From Allobosea sp. BK604 (GTDB lineage: Bacteria; Pseudomonadota; Alphaproteobacteria; Rhizobiales; Beijerinckiaceae), in the NCBI RefSeq assembly GCF_004341515.1, contig NZ_SLZF01000008.1, forward strand, positions 186,001 through 250,000: DNA of 64,000 bases. The letters are read 5' to 3'. Numbering within the stretch: the first letter of the stretch is position 1; every line of letters starts with the position of its first letter. Both the position numbers and the translations under genes were made by a program. Positions 62,735 to 64,000 of the stretch are shown piece after piece. The notes beneath the pieces were generated by a model. That model was not told where the DNA came from. It saw only the letters and a program-made list of their open reading frames with translations, and did no database searches.

Positions 62735-64000
62735 TCATGCATCGATCACCCAGGTGTCCTTGGTGCCGCCGCCCTGGCTGGAATTGACCACGAGCGAGCC
62801 TTCCTTCAGCGCGACGCGGGTCAGGCCTCCCGGCACGCAGGAGATGCCGTTGGCGCCGGAGAGCACATAGGGGCGCAGATCGACATGGCGCGGCGCGACG
62901 CCGGAGGCGACGAAGGTCGGGCAGGTCGAGAGCGCCAGCGTCGGCTGAGCGATGAAGCCTTCCGGGTGACTCTTGAGCTTGCGCCGGAAGGTCTCGATCT
63001 GCGCCTTGTTGGCATGGGGGCCGACCAGCATGCCGTAACCGCCGGAGCCGTTGACCTCCTTGACGACGAGCTTCTCAAGGTTGTCGAGCACATAGGCATT
63101 GGCCTCGGGCTCGCGGCAGCGGAAGGTCGGGACGTTCTTCAGGATCGGCTCCTCGCCGGTGAAGAATTTCACGATCTCCGGCATGTAGCTGTAGACCGCC
63201 TTGTCGTCGGCGACACCGGTGCCGACCGCATTGGCGAGCGTGACATTGCCCGCCTTATAGGCGCCGATGATGCCGGGCACGCCGAGCACGGAATCGCCGC
63301 GGAAGACGAGCGGATCGATGAAGTCGTCGTCGATGCGGCGGTAGATCACGTCGACGCGCTTTGGCCCCTGTGTCGTCCGCATGTAGACGACGTCGTCCTT
63401 GACCAGGAGGTCCGAACCCTCGACCAGCTCGATGCCGAGCTTGTCGGCGAGGAACGAGTGCTCGTAGAAGGCCGAATTGTATTGGCCGGGCGTCAGCAGG
63501 CAGATCGACGGGTCGGAAGGGGCGCTGCGCGGCGCGACCGAGCGCAGGGTCGCAAGAAGCTGATCCGGGTAGTTATCGACCGGCGCCACGCGATGCATCG
63601 CGAAGAGCTCGGGGAACAGCCTGAGCATCACCTCGCGGTTCTCGAGCATGTAGGAAACGCCCGACGGCGTGCGGGCATTGTCTTCCAGCACGTAGAACGT
63701 ATCGGCGTCGACGCGCACCACATCGATGCCGGCAATGTGGCAGTAGATGCCGTGCGGCACCTGGAAATCGACCATCTGCAGCTGGTAGCACGCGTTACGA
63801 TAGACCAGGTCGGGCGGGATGATGCCGGCCTTCAGGCATTCCTTCGGGCCATAGACATCGGCCAGGAACATATTGAGCGCGGTGACGCGCTGGCGCAGGC
63901 CCTTTTCCAGCTTGCTCCATTCCGGCTTGGTCAGGACGCGCGGGATGATGTCGAAGGGGATCAGCCGCTCGGTCGATTCCTCGTCGCCATAGACGGCGAA
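62735..64000 (-). CDS. Circularly permuted ATP-grasp type 2 protein (5' end beyond window)
   Basis: At least 421 residues are visible and the frame stays open to the window edge, where it reads FAVYGDEESTERLIPFDIIPRVL, so the start lies beyond 64000. The sequence matches the ATP-grasp type 2/DUF404-DUF407 family: CHIAGIDVVRVDADTFYVLEDNARTPSGVSYMLENREVM, IVKFFTGEEPILKNVPTFRC and KLVVKEVNGSGGYGMLVG. Such proteins are thought to ligate amino acids to an acceptor, using ATP. It is the first visible gene of the Anbu operon. Confidence 0.93.
   Translation of the reverse strand, partial: FAVYGDEESTERLIPFDIIPRVLTKPEWSKLEKGLRQRVTALNMFLADVYGPKECLKAGIIPPDLVYRNACYQLQMVDFQVPHGIYCHIAGIDVVRVDADTFYVLEDNARTPSGVSYMLENREVMLRLFPELFAMHRVAPVDNYPDQLLATLRSVAPRSAPSDPSICLLTPGQYNSAFYEHSFLADKLGIELVEGSDLLVKDDVVYMRTTQGPKRVDVIYRRIDDDFIDPLVFRGDSVLGVPGIIGAYKAGNVTLANAVGTGVADDKAVYSYMPEIVKFFTGEEPILKNVPTFRCREPEANAYVLDNLEKLVVKEVNGSGGYGMLVGPHANKAQIETFRRKLKSHPEGFIAQPTLALSTCPTFVASGVAPRHVDLRPYVLSGANGISCVPGGLTRVALKEGSLVVNSSQGGGTKDTWVIDA

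Overview
High-GC chromosomal DNA from an alphaproteobacterium of the order Hyphomicrobiales, most likely Bosea or a close relative. This taxon is inferred from gene content (usg, a DUF6867 protein inside a liv operon, an Anbu peptidase cluster, several form II CO-dehydrogenase-like genes, DUF1127 proteins) and was not tested by any search. Genes are dense on both strands. No rRNA, tRNA, transposase, prophage or CRISPR array was seen.

Layout. 1-9.6 kb: a truncated PsiF-like gene, a small membrane protein, rpsD, a small His/Trp-rich exported protein, murI, a MarR-GNAT fusion, then small stress or unknown genes, and an HxlR / Old Yellow Enzyme / HD-domain group. 9.7-13.7 kb: an exported flavin amine oxidase divergent from a TonB-dependent receptor. 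14-24.8 kb: trmJ-like methyltransferase, a chemoreceptor, an M19 dipeptidase, a D-amino-acid dehydrogenase, an SBF-type transporter, a GST, rpe, purB and a small hydrolase. 25-30.5 kb: a complete branched-chain amino-acid ABC transporter (livH, livM, livG, livF, a DUF6867 protein, then the binding protein).

30.7-39.6 kb: a catabolic region. A hydroxyproline-type operon (flavin D-amino-acid oxidase, P-loop kinase, hydroxyproline 2-epimerase) faces a GntR regulator with a palindromic operator. A second operon interleaves pcaB, both aconitase X subunits, pcaD and pcaC, and carries no ring-cleavage dioxygenase. Its divergent promoter with coxG holds a perfect 8-bp inverted repeat.

39.7-54.6 kb: a molybdenum hydroxylase locus: coxG, coxS, coxL, coxM, the MoxR/VWA pair coxD and coxE, two XdhC-type pieces split by a LysE exporter, and a molybdopterin-binding/nucleotidyltransferase fusion. 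The CoxL loop reads AYRGAGR, so this is form II and its substrate is unknown. A roughly 266-bp element with 29-bp terminal inverted repeats sits exactly on the coxD stop codon.

54.9-64 kb: usg, an ExoD protein, an AraC regulator with a Cys cluster followed by a Cys-rich mini-protein and a DUF1127 protein, a GGDEF-EAL protein, and the Anbu cluster (Anbu peptidase, transglutaminase-fold protein, alpha-E protein, circularly permuted ATP-grasp protein cut by the window end). At least three families of dispersed palindromic repeats lie between genes.
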